Source: Pelagibius marinus (lineage in GTDB: Bacteria > Pseudomonadota > Alphaproteobacteria > Kiloniellales > Kiloniellaceae). Taken from it: a DNA stretch of 64,000 bases. The notes beneath the pieces were generated by a model. It searched no databases. It saw only the letters and a program-made list of their open reading frames with translations, and was not told the DNA's origin. The stretch spans positions 307,011 through 371,010 of the forward strand of contig NZ_JACSDK010000014.1 of assembly GCF_014925385.1 (NCBI RefSeq). The letters run 5' to 3'. Each line of letters starts with the position of its first letter. Position 1 is the stretch's first letter. Below, piece after piece: positions 26,061-33,728 of the stretch. The translations under genes were made by a program, and so were the position numbers.

Positions 26061-26627
26061 TCAGGCGCCGGTGGGCAGGTTGCTGTCCCAGGCGACGATG
26101 TCCTGATAGAGGGCGTCAAAGCGTTCGTCGTTGCGGTTGTCGAACAGGGGGTCGGCGATGGGCGCTGCCTGGGCGGCCAGCTGGCGCCAGTCCTCCGGCG
26201 TCAGGGCGCGCTGGGCGGCAGGGAAGAAGTACTTCTCCTCCATCAGGATGTGATGGCGATAGCCCTTGAGGAAGGCGCTGGCGGCATTGGTCAACTCGTC
26301 CCGCTCCATGGGGATGTCCTGTTCCACGGCGGCCAGGGCCTCGGCGAAGCGCTCGGTCACCTGGGCCAACTTGCGGTGCTCGGTCCGCAGGTCGCCCATG
26401 GCCGCCGCCGCTTCCGGATCGCGGGCCTTCAGACGGTCGAAGACCATGTCCTCGCGCGGGTGGTGGTGCAGGTCCGGATAGGTCTGGCAGTAGTGCAGGA
26501 CGCCGTCGGCGATTTCGAAATCCAGGGTGCCGCCTTCGCCGAAGGCGTCGACCTGGCGTTCCAGGGCGTCGAGAAGCTTGGTCAAGCGGGAATGGTCGCT
26601 GCGCAGGGCATCGATGATGCTGGCCAT
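26061..26627 (-). CDS. Hemerythrin HHE domain protein
   Basis: A 188-residue all-helical protein starting MASIIDALRSDHSRLTKLLD, with a GAGGTGG ribosome site. Iron ligands expected for the HHE fold are visible: His in SDHSRL, YPDLHHHPREDMVFDRL (His and Glu), EHRKLAQVTE and HHILMEEKYFFP. Such proteins bind O2 or NO or help repair Fe-S damage. A Crp/Fnr-type dyad about 100 bases upstream (26726) suggests oxygen- or NO-dependent expression. Confidence 0.92.
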   Translation of the reverse strand: MASIIDALRSDHSRLTKLLDALERQVDAFGEGGTLDFEIADGVLHYCQTYPDLHHHPREDMVFDRLKARDPEAAAAMGDLRTEHRKLAQVTERFAEALAAVEQDIPMERDELTNAASAFLKGYRHHILMEEKYFFPAAQRALTPEDWRQLAAQAAPIADPLFDNRNDERFDALYQDIVAWDSNLPTGA

Positions 26628-26725
26628 TTTTTCCACCTCAGGTCGGGACAGGGACTTCCCGGTTGAGCTTCGCAGCGAAGCGCCGGAACTGTCCGAAAGC
26701 GTATTTTCCCCGCATTGCCAAGGCA

Positions 26726-26739
26726 TTGACTTGCGTCAA
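26726..26739. promoter_or_regulatory. Crp/Fnr-type (FNR/FixK/Dnr) binding site
   Basis: TTGAC-TTGC-GTCAA is a perfect dyad fitting the FNR/FixK/Dnr consensus TTGAY-N4-RTCAA. It is about 100 bases upstream of the hemerythrin start and 200 bases upstream of phaZ, in the 312-base divergent region 26628-26939. Apart from this site the region holds G+C-rich and A-rich leader DNA with no gene visible. Confidence 0.6.
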
Positions 26740-26939
26740 GCGAGTCCCGGCGCGGGCCGGGAAGGGGGGCGACTTTTTGCTTCGCCCCAGGGGGGCGGAA
26801 TGCTAAGGTTTTGTTGCGTCGCAGCATCGGTTGCCAGGACGGCGCAGCGCAGGCCCGCAGTTTCGGCCCAGCGGAAAAAAACAAGGCAACACAGTGGGAG
26901 TGCCCTACAGGGTGCGCCAACTCTGGGGACCGAGGTACC

Positions 26940-28229
26940 TTGCTTTACCATGCTTATGAGATGACCCATGCTGCGGTGCAGCCGTTGCGTCTGCAGTCTG
27001 ACGCCATGCGCCGTTTCTACCGCAGCGCCTTCAATCCCGTCGCCTACACGTCCGTCGGCAAGGCCGTGGCGGCGGCCTGCGAAGTCTTCGAGAACGTGAC
27101 CCGGCGCTACCGCAAGCCGGAATGGGGCATCGACGAGACCATGATCTTCGGCCTGCCCGTGAAGGTCGAGCCGGAGGTGGTGCATTCCAAGCTGTTCTGC
27201 GATCTGCTGCACTTCAAGCGCGACGAGAGCATGGCCGGCAAGCGTTACGATCCCAAGGTGTTGGTCGTGGCCCCGCTGTCGGGGCACTACGCGACGCTGC
27301 TGCGCGGCACGGTCAAGGCGATGCTGCCGGAGCACGACGTCTACGTCACCGACTGGCGCGACGCGCGCGTGGTGCCGATGATGTACGGCGACTTCGACCT
27401 CGACGACTTCATCGACTACATCATCGAGTTCCTGCAGTTCATCGGGCCGAACACCCATGTGATCGGCGTTTGCCAGCCTTCGGTTCCGGTCCTGGCCGCG
27501 GTGGCGGCCATGGCGGCGGCGGACGATCCGATGCAGCCGGCCTCTATGACCCTGATGGGCGGGCCGATCGACACGCGGCGCAATCCGACGGCGGTCAACG
27601 AACTGGCCGCCTCACGGCCGCTGTCGTGGTTCGAGCAGTCGGTGATCCATACCGTGCCCTATCCGAACCCGGGCGTCATGCGGCGCGTCTATCCCGGCTT
27701 CGTCCAGCTCTCCGGCTTCATGACCATGAACCTGGAGCGCCACATGGACGCCCATGCCGGGCTGTTCCGCCACCTGATCGAAGGTGACTGCGACTCCGTC
27801 GAGCAGCACCAGAACTTCTACGACGAATACCTCTCGGTCATGGACCTGACGGCGGAATTCTATCTGCAGACCGTGCGGACCGTGTTTCAGGAGCATTCCC
27901 TGCCGGAGGGACGCATGATGCATCGCGGCGAACTGGTCGACTGCCGCAAGATCCGCAAGACGGCGCTGATGACCGTCGAGGGCGAACTGGACGACATCTG
28001 CGGCCTGGGCCAGACCGAGGCGGCGCACGATCTCTGCGTCAACATCCCCATCGACGACCACTACCACTATGTGCAGCCGGGCGTCGGCCACTACGGCGTG
28101 TTCAACGGCACCCGCTGGCGCACAGAGATCCAGCCGCGGGTGCGCGAGATGATCCGCTCCACGGACTTCAAGCGCCGTATCCAGGCCAAGCCGGCCAGAA
28201 TCATCCGCCGCGTCGACGCGGCGGGATAG
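26940..28229 (+). CDS. phaZ: Intracellular polyhydroxyalkanoate depolymerase
   Basis: A 429-residue PhaZ. The catalytic cysteine is in VIGVCQPSVPVLA (Cys178), with Asp351 in GELDDICG and His384 in GVGHYGVFNG; these match the Cys183/Asp355/His388 triad known for Ralstonia PhaZ1, offset by 4-5. I start at the TTG at 26940 because LLYHAYEMTHAAVQPLRL aligns with the usual MLYQLYE start of the family and GAGG lies 5 bases upstream; the first ATG at 26961 would remove seven conserved residues. It mobilises stored polyhydroxybutyrate granules. The 3' end falls in a 33-bp tandem repeat. Confidence 0.93.
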   Translation: MLYHAYEMTHAAVQPLRLQSDAMRRFYRSAFNPVAYTSVGKAVAAACEVFENVTRRYRKPEWGIDETMIFGLPVKVEPEVVHSKLFCDLLHFKRDESMAGKRYDPKVLVVAPLSGHYATLLRGTVKAMLPEHDVYVTDWRDARVVPMMYGDFDLDDFIDYIIEFLQFIGPNTHVIGVCQPSVPVLAAVAAMAAADDPMQPASMTLMGGPIDTRRNPTAVNELAASRPLSWFEQSVIHTVPYPNPGVMRRVYPGFVQLSGFMTMNLERHMDAHAGLFRHLIEGDCDSVEQHQNFYDEYLSVMDLTAEFYLQTVRTVFQEHSLPEGRMMHRGELVDCRKIRKTALMTVEGELDDICGLGQTEAAHDLCVNIPIDDHYHYVQPGVGHYGVFNGTRWRTEIQPRVREMIRSTDFKRRIQAKPARIIRRVDAAG

Positions 28230-28295
28230 GTCATCATCCGCCGCGGCGACGCCGGGGAAAAGGTCATCATCCGCCGCGTCGACGCGGCGGAGCAG
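28197..28295. repeat. Three 33-bp tandem repeats across the phaZ stop
   Basis: Units are 28197-28229, 28230-28262 and 28263-28295. The first encodes the PhaZ C-terminus IIRRVDAAG plus stop; the others would read VIIRRGDAGEK and VIIRRVDAAEQ in the same frame. Units 1 and 3 contain the perfect 20-base palindrome CCGCCGCGTCGACGCGGCGG; unit 2 is degenerate. The structure could act as a hairpin terminator or reflect slippage. Confidence 0.88.
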
Positions 28296-28338
28296 GCCTC
28301 AGAAAATTTCCGGAAACAAAAAACGCGCCGGCGCAGTC

Positions 28339-28968
28339 TCAGGCGCTTTGCTTTTCCTGCATCTTCACGCCGTGCGGCGGGCGGTAGCGCCACACGCTGG
28401 CCGGCGGGATGTTGTCGACCACCCAGTTGATGCGCTCGGCCTGCAGGCCCAGGCGCGTCAGGATGCGCCGCGACACCGGTGAGGCCGGGCCGTAGGTGAA
28501 CTGCAGCAGCACGCCGTCTTCCTCCAGCACCTCGGTGGCCTCGGAAACGATGCGCAGGCAGACGCGCTCGGGAATGGAAAGCAGCGGCAGGCCGGAGACC
28601 ACCGCCTTTACCGGGCCGATGCCGGCGGCGCGCAACAGGCGGCGCAGCTCGGCGGCATCGCCCTGAAGCAGGCGCACGTCTGGAAAGCGGGCGGCGATCA
28701 CCCGGGCGAAAGCGGGATCTCGCTCCACCACGGCGATGTCCTCGATGGGAACCCCACTCTGCAGCAGAGCGGCCGTGATGTTGCCGGTGCCGCCGCCCAG
28801 CTCGACCACGGCGCCGGGGGCCTCCAGGTCGATGCCCGCCACCATGGCGCTGGCCAGGCTGCGGCCGCTGGGCACGAGGGCGCCCACCGCCTTGGGGTTC
28901 TGCAGCCAGCGCCGCAGAAATCCGAGATTGCGCCGCAGGGGCGCCAGGCGGGTCGGCTCTATAGGCAT
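28339..28968 (-). CDS. Class I methyltransferase, PmtA/phospholipid N-methyltransferase-like
   Basis: A 209-residue enzyme. FLRRWLQNPKAVGALVPSGR is typical of the bacterial phospholipid N-methyltransferase/KsgA-like group; SAM motif I is VVELGGGTGNITAALL, then VVERDPAFARVI and VVSGLPLLSIP, the last standing where these enzymes keep an SGLPLLNFP-type motif. The start at 28968 (MPIEPTRLAPL) is best by homology although no strong ribosome site is seen; longer in-frame starts reach 29061. It probably methylates phosphatidylethanolamine, but an rRNA-type substrate cannot be excluded. Confidence 0.8.
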   Translation of the reverse strand: MPIEPTRLAPLRRNLGFLRRWLQNPKAVGALVPSGRSLASAMVAGIDLEAPGAVVELGGGTGNITAALLQSGVPIEDIAVVERDPAFARVIAARFPDVRLLQGDAAELRRLLRAAGIGPVKAVVSGLPLLSIPERVCLRIVSEATEVLEEDGVLLQFTYGPASPVSRRILTRLGLQAERINWVVDNIPPASVWRYRPPHGVKMQEKQSA

Positions 28969-29194
28969 GGGGTTTTGGTTTCTATCGCAGGAGCGGCCAT
29001 CGTCGAAGTCCGTTTCGCGGAGCTTGGTCGCGCGCCTGCTGGCGGCCAGCGACTCCGACACCGCACTTTATCTCGGACTGTATATGGAGAGTAACCCTTC
29101 GCGCACAAGTGTTTATGATGGGGCCGCCCGACCCCCGGGGCGCCAAGGGCCTTGGGGAAGCCCGGAGAATGCGGGGCCGGAAAGGGGAAGCGCC

Positions 29195-29224
29195 CCGAAG
29201 GAAAAACCGCGGTTTTCCCTTCGG
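29195..29224. other. Imperfect 15-bp inverted repeat
   Basis: CCGAAGGAAAAACCG is followed directly by CGGTTTTCCCTTCGG, pairing over 15 positions with one mismatch. It lies downstream of the small ORF ending at 29282 (leftward) and could terminate its transcript. Otherwise 28969-29281 shows no gene. Confidence 0.45.
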
Positions 29225-29281
29225 AGCGGTCTAAGTAGAGACATCTTTTTCCCCGGCGCTAGTGGCGCGAAGGTTTGGCGA

Positions 29282-29470
29282 TCAGGCTTCGAAGTCGATC
29301 GCCTGTCCCCGGTTGGGTTCCGGATAGGGGAACCGCGGGGGAGGGTCCTTCGGGGCCGCGTCGACAGGACGCGGCGTTTCCGCTTTGGCCCCGGCGGAGA
29401 CCTCCTGGGTCTTGCCGGCGGTCTCTGCGCCACTGTTGGCGAGAGGCACCGGGGCTGGTTGGATCTGCAT
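29282..29470 (-). CDS. Small hypothetical protein, 62 aa
   Basis: A short leftward ORF starting MQIQPAPVPLANSGAETAG at 29470 with GGAGG five bases before the ATG and consistently G/C-ending codons. The product is Pro/Ala-rich, uncharged to slightly acidic, probably disordered, ending PNRGQAIDFEA. No family recognised. It diverges from the AT-rich island and ParA-like gene, so it may share that promoter region. Confidence 0.5.
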   Translation of the reverse strand: MQIQPAPVPLANSGAETAGKTQEVSAGAKAETPRPVDAAPKDPPPRFPYPEPNRGQAIDFEA

Positions 29471-29978
29471 CGTATCCTCCATTCAATCCAGGCATCTAAT
29501 CAGCCTGATAAAATATTATTTGTTGGTGCTTAAGTAAAGGTATAAATAAAAGTCGATTTAATATTGATTTATACTAAGTTTGTATCGAAATGTATCGATT
29601 TGCTGATGTATTGTTCCTTGTGTACTATCAACCTTCGGTTATTTTCTTTGAAGTCGTGCGGCTTCGGACACCCTGGCGGCCCTCGATTGATCGCCTTCCA
29701 ATGATTGTCTTTCTGGATTGTTTGATCACAGGTTGTGTTGCACAAAGCCCACAGCCTGGGGTAAGAAGAGGCGTGGCAGTCTTTTTTGTCGCAAGACCTG
29801 TAACATCGCCTTCCATTGATACGCTATATATAGTAGAAATTAACTAATTGTTAACTTTCGCTGCTGGGCGTCGGGGCTTAGTCTTCGGTGTCGGACGTGA
29901 TCGGAGCCACTGGCGCTGCGTCGGGCCGCAATGCGCCAAGTATAGTTGGCTCCTGGAGAACTTCGGGGGGCAAGCAGG
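29471..29978. other. AT-rich intergenic island
   Basis: About 500 bases between the small ORF and the ParA-like gene are far richer in A+T than anything nearby, particularly 29500-29600 and 29815-29860. A rightward 85-codon opening at 29590-29847 lacks a ribosome site and G/C-type codons and is not called. The island contains one perfect CtrA-type box and a near match at 29558-29572 (TTAA-N7-TTAT). No parS-like or replication gene was found. Confidence 0.6.
29840..29855 (+). promoter_or_regulatory. CtrA-type binding site
   Basis: TTAACTAATTGTTAAC is a perfect match to TTAA-N7-TTAAC, the binding site of the alphaproteobacterial cell-cycle regulator CtrA. It lies about 125 bases upstream of the ParA-like start, a position compatible with promoter control. 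Confidence 0.6.
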
Positions 29979-30683
29979 TTGAAGGTTTTGGTTGTTGCGT
30001 CTCAGAAGGGTGGTTCGGGCAAGACCACCCTCGCCGGGCATCTGGCTGTCCAGGCGGAGATGAGTGGAAACGGGCCGGTTGGCCTGATTGATGTGGATCC
30101 CCAGGGCAGTCTCGCCGACTGGTGGAACGAGCGCACGGCGCCGAACCCCTTTTTCATACAAACCGCAGTGCCGCGGCTGGCCGACGACATCAAGGAACTG
30201 GCCGCCCACGGCATGGAACTGCTGATCATCGACACGCCGCCGGCCTTGACCGCGACCATCGCCGACGTCATCGGCGTCGCCGACCTGGTGGTGATCCCAA
30301 CCCGGCCGAGCCCGCACGATCTGCGCTCCATCGGGGCCACGATGGAACTGGTCGAGCACCTGGGCAAACCGCTGGTCTTCGTCGTCAACGGGGCCGCCGC
30401 GCGGGCCCGCATCACCAGCGAGGCGGTGTCCCTGCTGTCCCAGTACGGCCCGCTGGCGCCGTCCATCATCCACCAGCGCGTCGACTTTGCCGCGGCCATG
30501 ATCGACGGCCGCACGGTGATGGAACTGCCGGGTGAATCCCGCTCCGCCGACGAGATCGCCGAACTCTGGGACTACCTGCAGGACCGGCTGGAAGGCGGAG
30601 GGATAAGGCGCCGGCGCCTGCCCTCGATCCCCGGCCCGGTCGCGGCCATGACCGCACAGACGAAGGCCGAGGGCAGAGCCTGA
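29979..30683 (+). CDS. ParA/MinD family ATPase
   Basis: A 234-residue Walker-type ATPase with the deviant Walker A QKGGSGKTTLAGHL (signature Lys10, catalytic Lys15), DVDPQGSLADWW (Walker A') and LLIIDTPPALT (Walker B). These proteins form nucleotide-dependent dimers that position DNA, chemoreceptors or division proteins. No ATG is available near the start; I use the TTG at 29979 (MKVLVVASQKGG), with a G-rich GGGGGG run upstream, and an upstream TTG at 29946 is an alternative. It ends one base before the SPOR gene, so the two are coupled. Confidence 0.88.
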   Translation: MKVLVVASQKGGSGKTTLAGHLAVQAEMSGNGPVGLIDVDPQGSLADWWNERTAPNPFFIQTAVPRLADDIKELAAHGMELLIIDTPPALTATIADVIGVADLVVIPTRPSPHDLRSIGATMELVEHLGKPLVFVVNGAAARARITSEAVSLLSQYGPLAPSIIHQRVDFAAAMIDGRTVMELPGESRSADEIAELWDYLQDRLEGGGIRRRRLPSIPGPVAAMTAQTKAEGRA

Positions 30684-30684
30684 G

Positions 30685-32709
30685 ATGAGTCAGCACAAGG
30701 CCGCTTCGTTGACGAGCAATCTCTTCGCGCGCAAAGGCAGGGCCTCGCCTGCCAGTCTCCTGATCGCGGAAATCGAAGGTGGCGACCCGGAAGAGCGGGA
30801 GCTCAAACCGAAGCGCCCTGCAAACGGCGCGCGGAAGATAGAACTCAACGGCAAAGCCGCGAAGAAGGCCAAGCAGCCGGAGGAACTGCCGCTGCTCGCC
30901 TTCGTCGAAGCGCAGGCGGTCGGGGCGCGGACCGTCGAAGAGGAAGAGGGCGCTTCCGAAAAGCCGGAAGCTGCAAAGCCGGAAGAGACGGCGGAGCCGC
31001 GTCCGCCCGCCAGCCTGCTCGACAGCGGCGCCCGGGCGCTGCGCCAGGCCAACGGTCGTCACGTGGCGGCGGAACCGATGATGCCGGCCGAGGCCGGGGA
31101 AGAGGCGTCCCAGCCTGCGGCCGTTGTTCGGGCCTCCGTCGCACCGGCAGCCGGGGCCGAGGCGGAAGCCGCAGCAGGGATCGATGCGGAGATCGAGGCC
31201 GAAACCGTCTCCGGCGACGAGAACGTAGCGGCCATCGAGGATGCGCCGCAGGACGAGAGCGAGCCGGCCGCGGCGGCCGAAAGCGAGGCCGCAGAGGCCG
31301 AGGCCGTCGAAGCCGAGACCGTCGAGGCGGTTGACGACGACGAACCCTCCCCCACGAAGGCCGGGGCGGAAGAGACCGCCACGGAAGACGCGGCGGCAGA
31401 GAAGGCAACCGCGGAGGAACAATCGGAAGCGGAGAAGCCCGCTGCCGAAGCGGAAGCCGAGGCCGAGGCAGAGGCAGAGGCAGAGGCAGAGGGGCGCGAG
31501 GTGAAGACGCCCGCGGCTGTCGGGCCGGAGGCGGCCAAGGTGACGCCGACGGCGACCCGGAAGCTCGGGACCGAGGCGGCCATTTCGGCCACCGTTGCCC
31601 TGCGCCAGGCTGCGGCCCTGCGGGCGACGCCCATGCCGGGCCTGAAGCCGCAGGCGCGGGAAGCCGCGGCAACGTCCACGGCGGCGGTCCCGCCGCCGAA
31701 GCCGGCCGGCAGCGCCCTGCCGTGGCGCAGCGCCGCGGTCGTGGCCCTCGGCGTCGCGCTGGGCCTGGGCGCCTACGTCGCCTTCTCCGGCGACCCGGAA
31801 GCGCCGCCGGCGGGAACCCCGGCACCGCGCGCCGAAGCGCTGCCCGAGGGCGAGGCGACGGCGGCTGAAAAGACCACGGCAGAGACCGCCGTGCCCACGG
31901 CAGCCGCTCCCGCCGCCGCGCAAAGCGCGGCGGAAGAGACCGCCGTGCAGTTGCCGGAGCCGTCCTTCGACATCATCCGCATCGAGCCGGACGGGCAGTC
32001 GATCATCGCCGGGCGCGCGGCGCCGGGCAGCGAGTGGATCCTGCTCAACAACGGAGATCCCATCGCCAGCGTGCAGGCCGACGCCAACGGCGAGTGGGTG
32101 GTGCTGCCCGACGCCTCGCTGGTGCCGGGGGCCAACGCCTTCAGCCTGGTGCCCAAGACGGAGCGCGGCAAGGTCGCCATTCCCGCACCGGCAGCGCGGG
32201 AGAACCTCTCGCAGCAACCCGCGCCCGAAATGCCCGCCACGCCGCAGTCCGGCAGCGACGCGGGTGCGGCGGCGACGCCGGACGATGGTCCCGAAATCGA
32301 TGTCGGCATGGCGCTGCCGAAACCCAAGCCGGCCGTTTCCGGCGCGGTGCCGCGCATCCAGGTTTCCCAGGACGGCATCTACGAACTGCAGGTGGCCTCG
32401 GTCCGCCAGAGCGCCGACGCGGAGCGCGAGCGCAACCGACTGGCGGCGGCCTATCCCGACCTTCTGGGGAACTTGGACCTGCGGGTGCAGGAGGCCAGCA
32501 TCGACGGCGCCGGCACCTACTACCGCGTGCGCAGCGGTGCCATCGCGGACCTCGGTGCGGCGCGCGAGGTCTGCCGCCGTCTGGGGGTGTCGGGGCAGGG
32601 CTGTCTGGTGGTGCGTCGCCCGCCGCCGGCCGAGGCGCCGCAGACCGAGGTTGTGCAGGACGCGCCGACGCCCCACGCGGCGCCGGAGCAGCAGGCCCAG
32701 CGACCCTAG
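30685..32709 (+). CDS. Large single-pass protein with C-terminal SPOR domain
   Basis: A 674-residue bitopic protein. Residues 1-340 are cytoplasmic, low-complexity Ala/Glu-rich (with an EAEAEAEA tract near 257-270); one membrane helix spans about 343-365 (AAVVALGVALGLGAYVAF). The periplasmic part has an Ig-like/LysM-associated segment (about 430-495, IRIEPDGQSIIAGRAAPGSE) and a SPOR domain (about 563-645, IYELQVASVRQSADAERERN to CLVV). SPOR domains bind denuded septal peptidoglycan. Coupling to the ParA gene suggests a division or polarity machine. Confidence 0.85.
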   Translation: MSQHKAASLTSNLFARKGRASPASLLIAEIEGGDPEERELKPKRPANGARKIELNGKAAKKAKQPEELPLLAFVEAQAVGARTVEEEEGASEKPEAAKPEETAEPRPPASLLDSGARALRQANGRHVAAEPMMPAEAGEEASQPAAVVRASVAPAAGAEAEAAAGIDAEIEAETVSGDENVAAIEDAPQDESEPAAAAESEAAEAEAVEAETVEAVDDDEPSPTKAGAEETATEDAAAEKATAEEQSEAEKPAAEAEAEAEAEAEAEAEGREVKTPAAVGPEAAKVTPTATRKLGTEAAISATVALRQAAALRATPMPGLKPQAREAAATSTAAVPPPKPAGSALPWRSAAVVALGVALGLGAYVAFSGDPEAPPAGTPAPRAEALPEGEATAAEKTTAETAVPTAAAPAAAQSAAEETAVQLPEPSFDIIRIEPDGQSIIAGRAAPGSEWILLNNGDPIASVQADANGEWVVLPDASLVPGANAFSLVPKTERGKVAIPAPAARENLSQQPAPEMPATPQSGSDAGAAATPDDGPEIDVGMALPKPKPAVSGAVPRIQVSQDGIYELQVASVRQSADAERERNRLAAAYPDLLGNLDLRVQEASIDGAGTYYRVRSGAIADLGAAREVCRRLGVSGQGCLVVRRPPPAEAPQTEVVQDAPTPHAAPEQQAQRP

Positions 32710-32762
32710 GTCTTAGCTAGAGTCCTTTCACTCGATTTTCTTGAACAGACCGCACCGCAGCT

Positions 32763-33626
32763 TCAAGCAGGTTCGCTCGCGAACAGGCCGATGGCGGCCA
32801 GCAGGTCCTGGATCTCACGCCGCGCCGCCGCATGGCTGCTGCTCTCGGCCGGGCCCCTGGCTTGGCTAGGGCCTTGGCCGGCGACCTGCTCGGGCAGGTC
32901 CAAGGCGGTCAGCCCCTTCATGAAGTGTTCGCGGAAGACGACCCGCTCACTGATGCCGGGGGCGGTGCGGAAGCCGATGCGCTTGGCCAGAAGGTCCAGC
33001 AGGGCCGAGATCTCGCGCATGTTGCGGGCCTCGATGTGGGCCAGGCGGTTGCGCAGGATGACCCAGTCGATGGGCGGCCGGCCGGCGACCACGCGCTGGT
33101 TGTTCTGCTCCCAGACGAGCTGGCTGTAGACGCTGGGCGCTTCGACCTCGCGGCGTTCCCGGTTGATCTGCGCCAGCACCCCGATGTCCAGGAAGCTGTC
33201 GTTCAAGGGGGTGATCAGGGTGTCGGCGCGGTTGTGGCCCAGGCGGCAGAGGTAGGAGTCGCTGCCCGGTGTGTCGACGACGATGAAGTGGCAGTCGGCC
33301 AGGTCGTCGAAGGCGTCCTGCAGGCGGCCGGCCTCGTCGGCCTCGGCGGCGGCGCGCTCGCTCGCTTTGGAGCGCTCGATGGCGCGATGTTTAGACAGTT
33401 CCAGCCTTCGGCCGCTCTGCTCCGCGTAGCTCGCGCGATTGCGGACGAAGGCGCTGAGGGTGCCCTGGCGGGCGTCGAGATCGATAGTGCCGACGCGGAA
33501 GCCGAGCTTCATCAGCGCCACGGCGATGTGGATTGCTGTCGTCGACTTGCCGGTGCCGCCCTTCTCGCTGCCGACGACGATGATGTAGGGCACCGCCTCT
33601 TCCGGCCGGTTGCTGCTGCGTTGCAT
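32763..33626 (-). CDS. mipZ: MipZ, division-plane positioning ATPase
   Basis: A 287-residue ParA-superfamily ATPase closely matching MipZ from memory: YIIVVGSEKGGTGKSTTAIH (deviant Walker A, Lys22 and Lys27), GTIDLDARQGTLSAF, IVVDTPGSDSYL, ADTLITPLNDSFLDI, WVILRNRLAHIEARN and RIGFRTAPGISERVVFREHF. In Caulobacter, MipZ forms a gradient from ParB at the poles and inhibits FtsZ assembly. The start is the ATG at 33626; a GTG at 33632 is possible. It converges with the ParA/SPOR pair. No parB or parS is in the window. Confidence 0.93.
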   Translation of the reverse strand: MQRSSNRPEEAVPYIIVVGSEKGGTGKSTTAIHIAVALMKLGFRVGTIDLDARQGTLSAFVRNRASYAEQSGRRLELSKHRAIERSKASERAAAEADEAGRLQDAFDDLADCHFIVVDTPGSDSYLCRLGHNRADTLITPLNDSFLDIGVLAQINRERREVEAPSVYSQLVWEQNNQRVVAGRPPIDWVILRNRLAHIEARNMREISALLDLLAKRIGFRTAPGISERVVFREHFMKGLTALDLPEQVAGQGPSQARGPAESSSHAAARREIQDLLAAIGLFASEPA

Positions 33627-33728
33627 CTCCACGGCGCCCCCTTCTATGGTCGGCTCGCTACCACAGGGCGGCTGGTAGGACCCACGTTCACGCCGGTTGG
33701 ATCACACCAGCGCTCGTCGGCTTGTTGA

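Noticed and set aside
28197..28295. Possible CRISPR array at the phaZ end
   Set aside because: Units are contiguous without spacers and continue the coding frame; no cas genes.
29590..29847. 85-codon rightward ORF in the AT-rich island
   Set aside because: No ribosome site, no G/C third-position bias and no recognisable domain.
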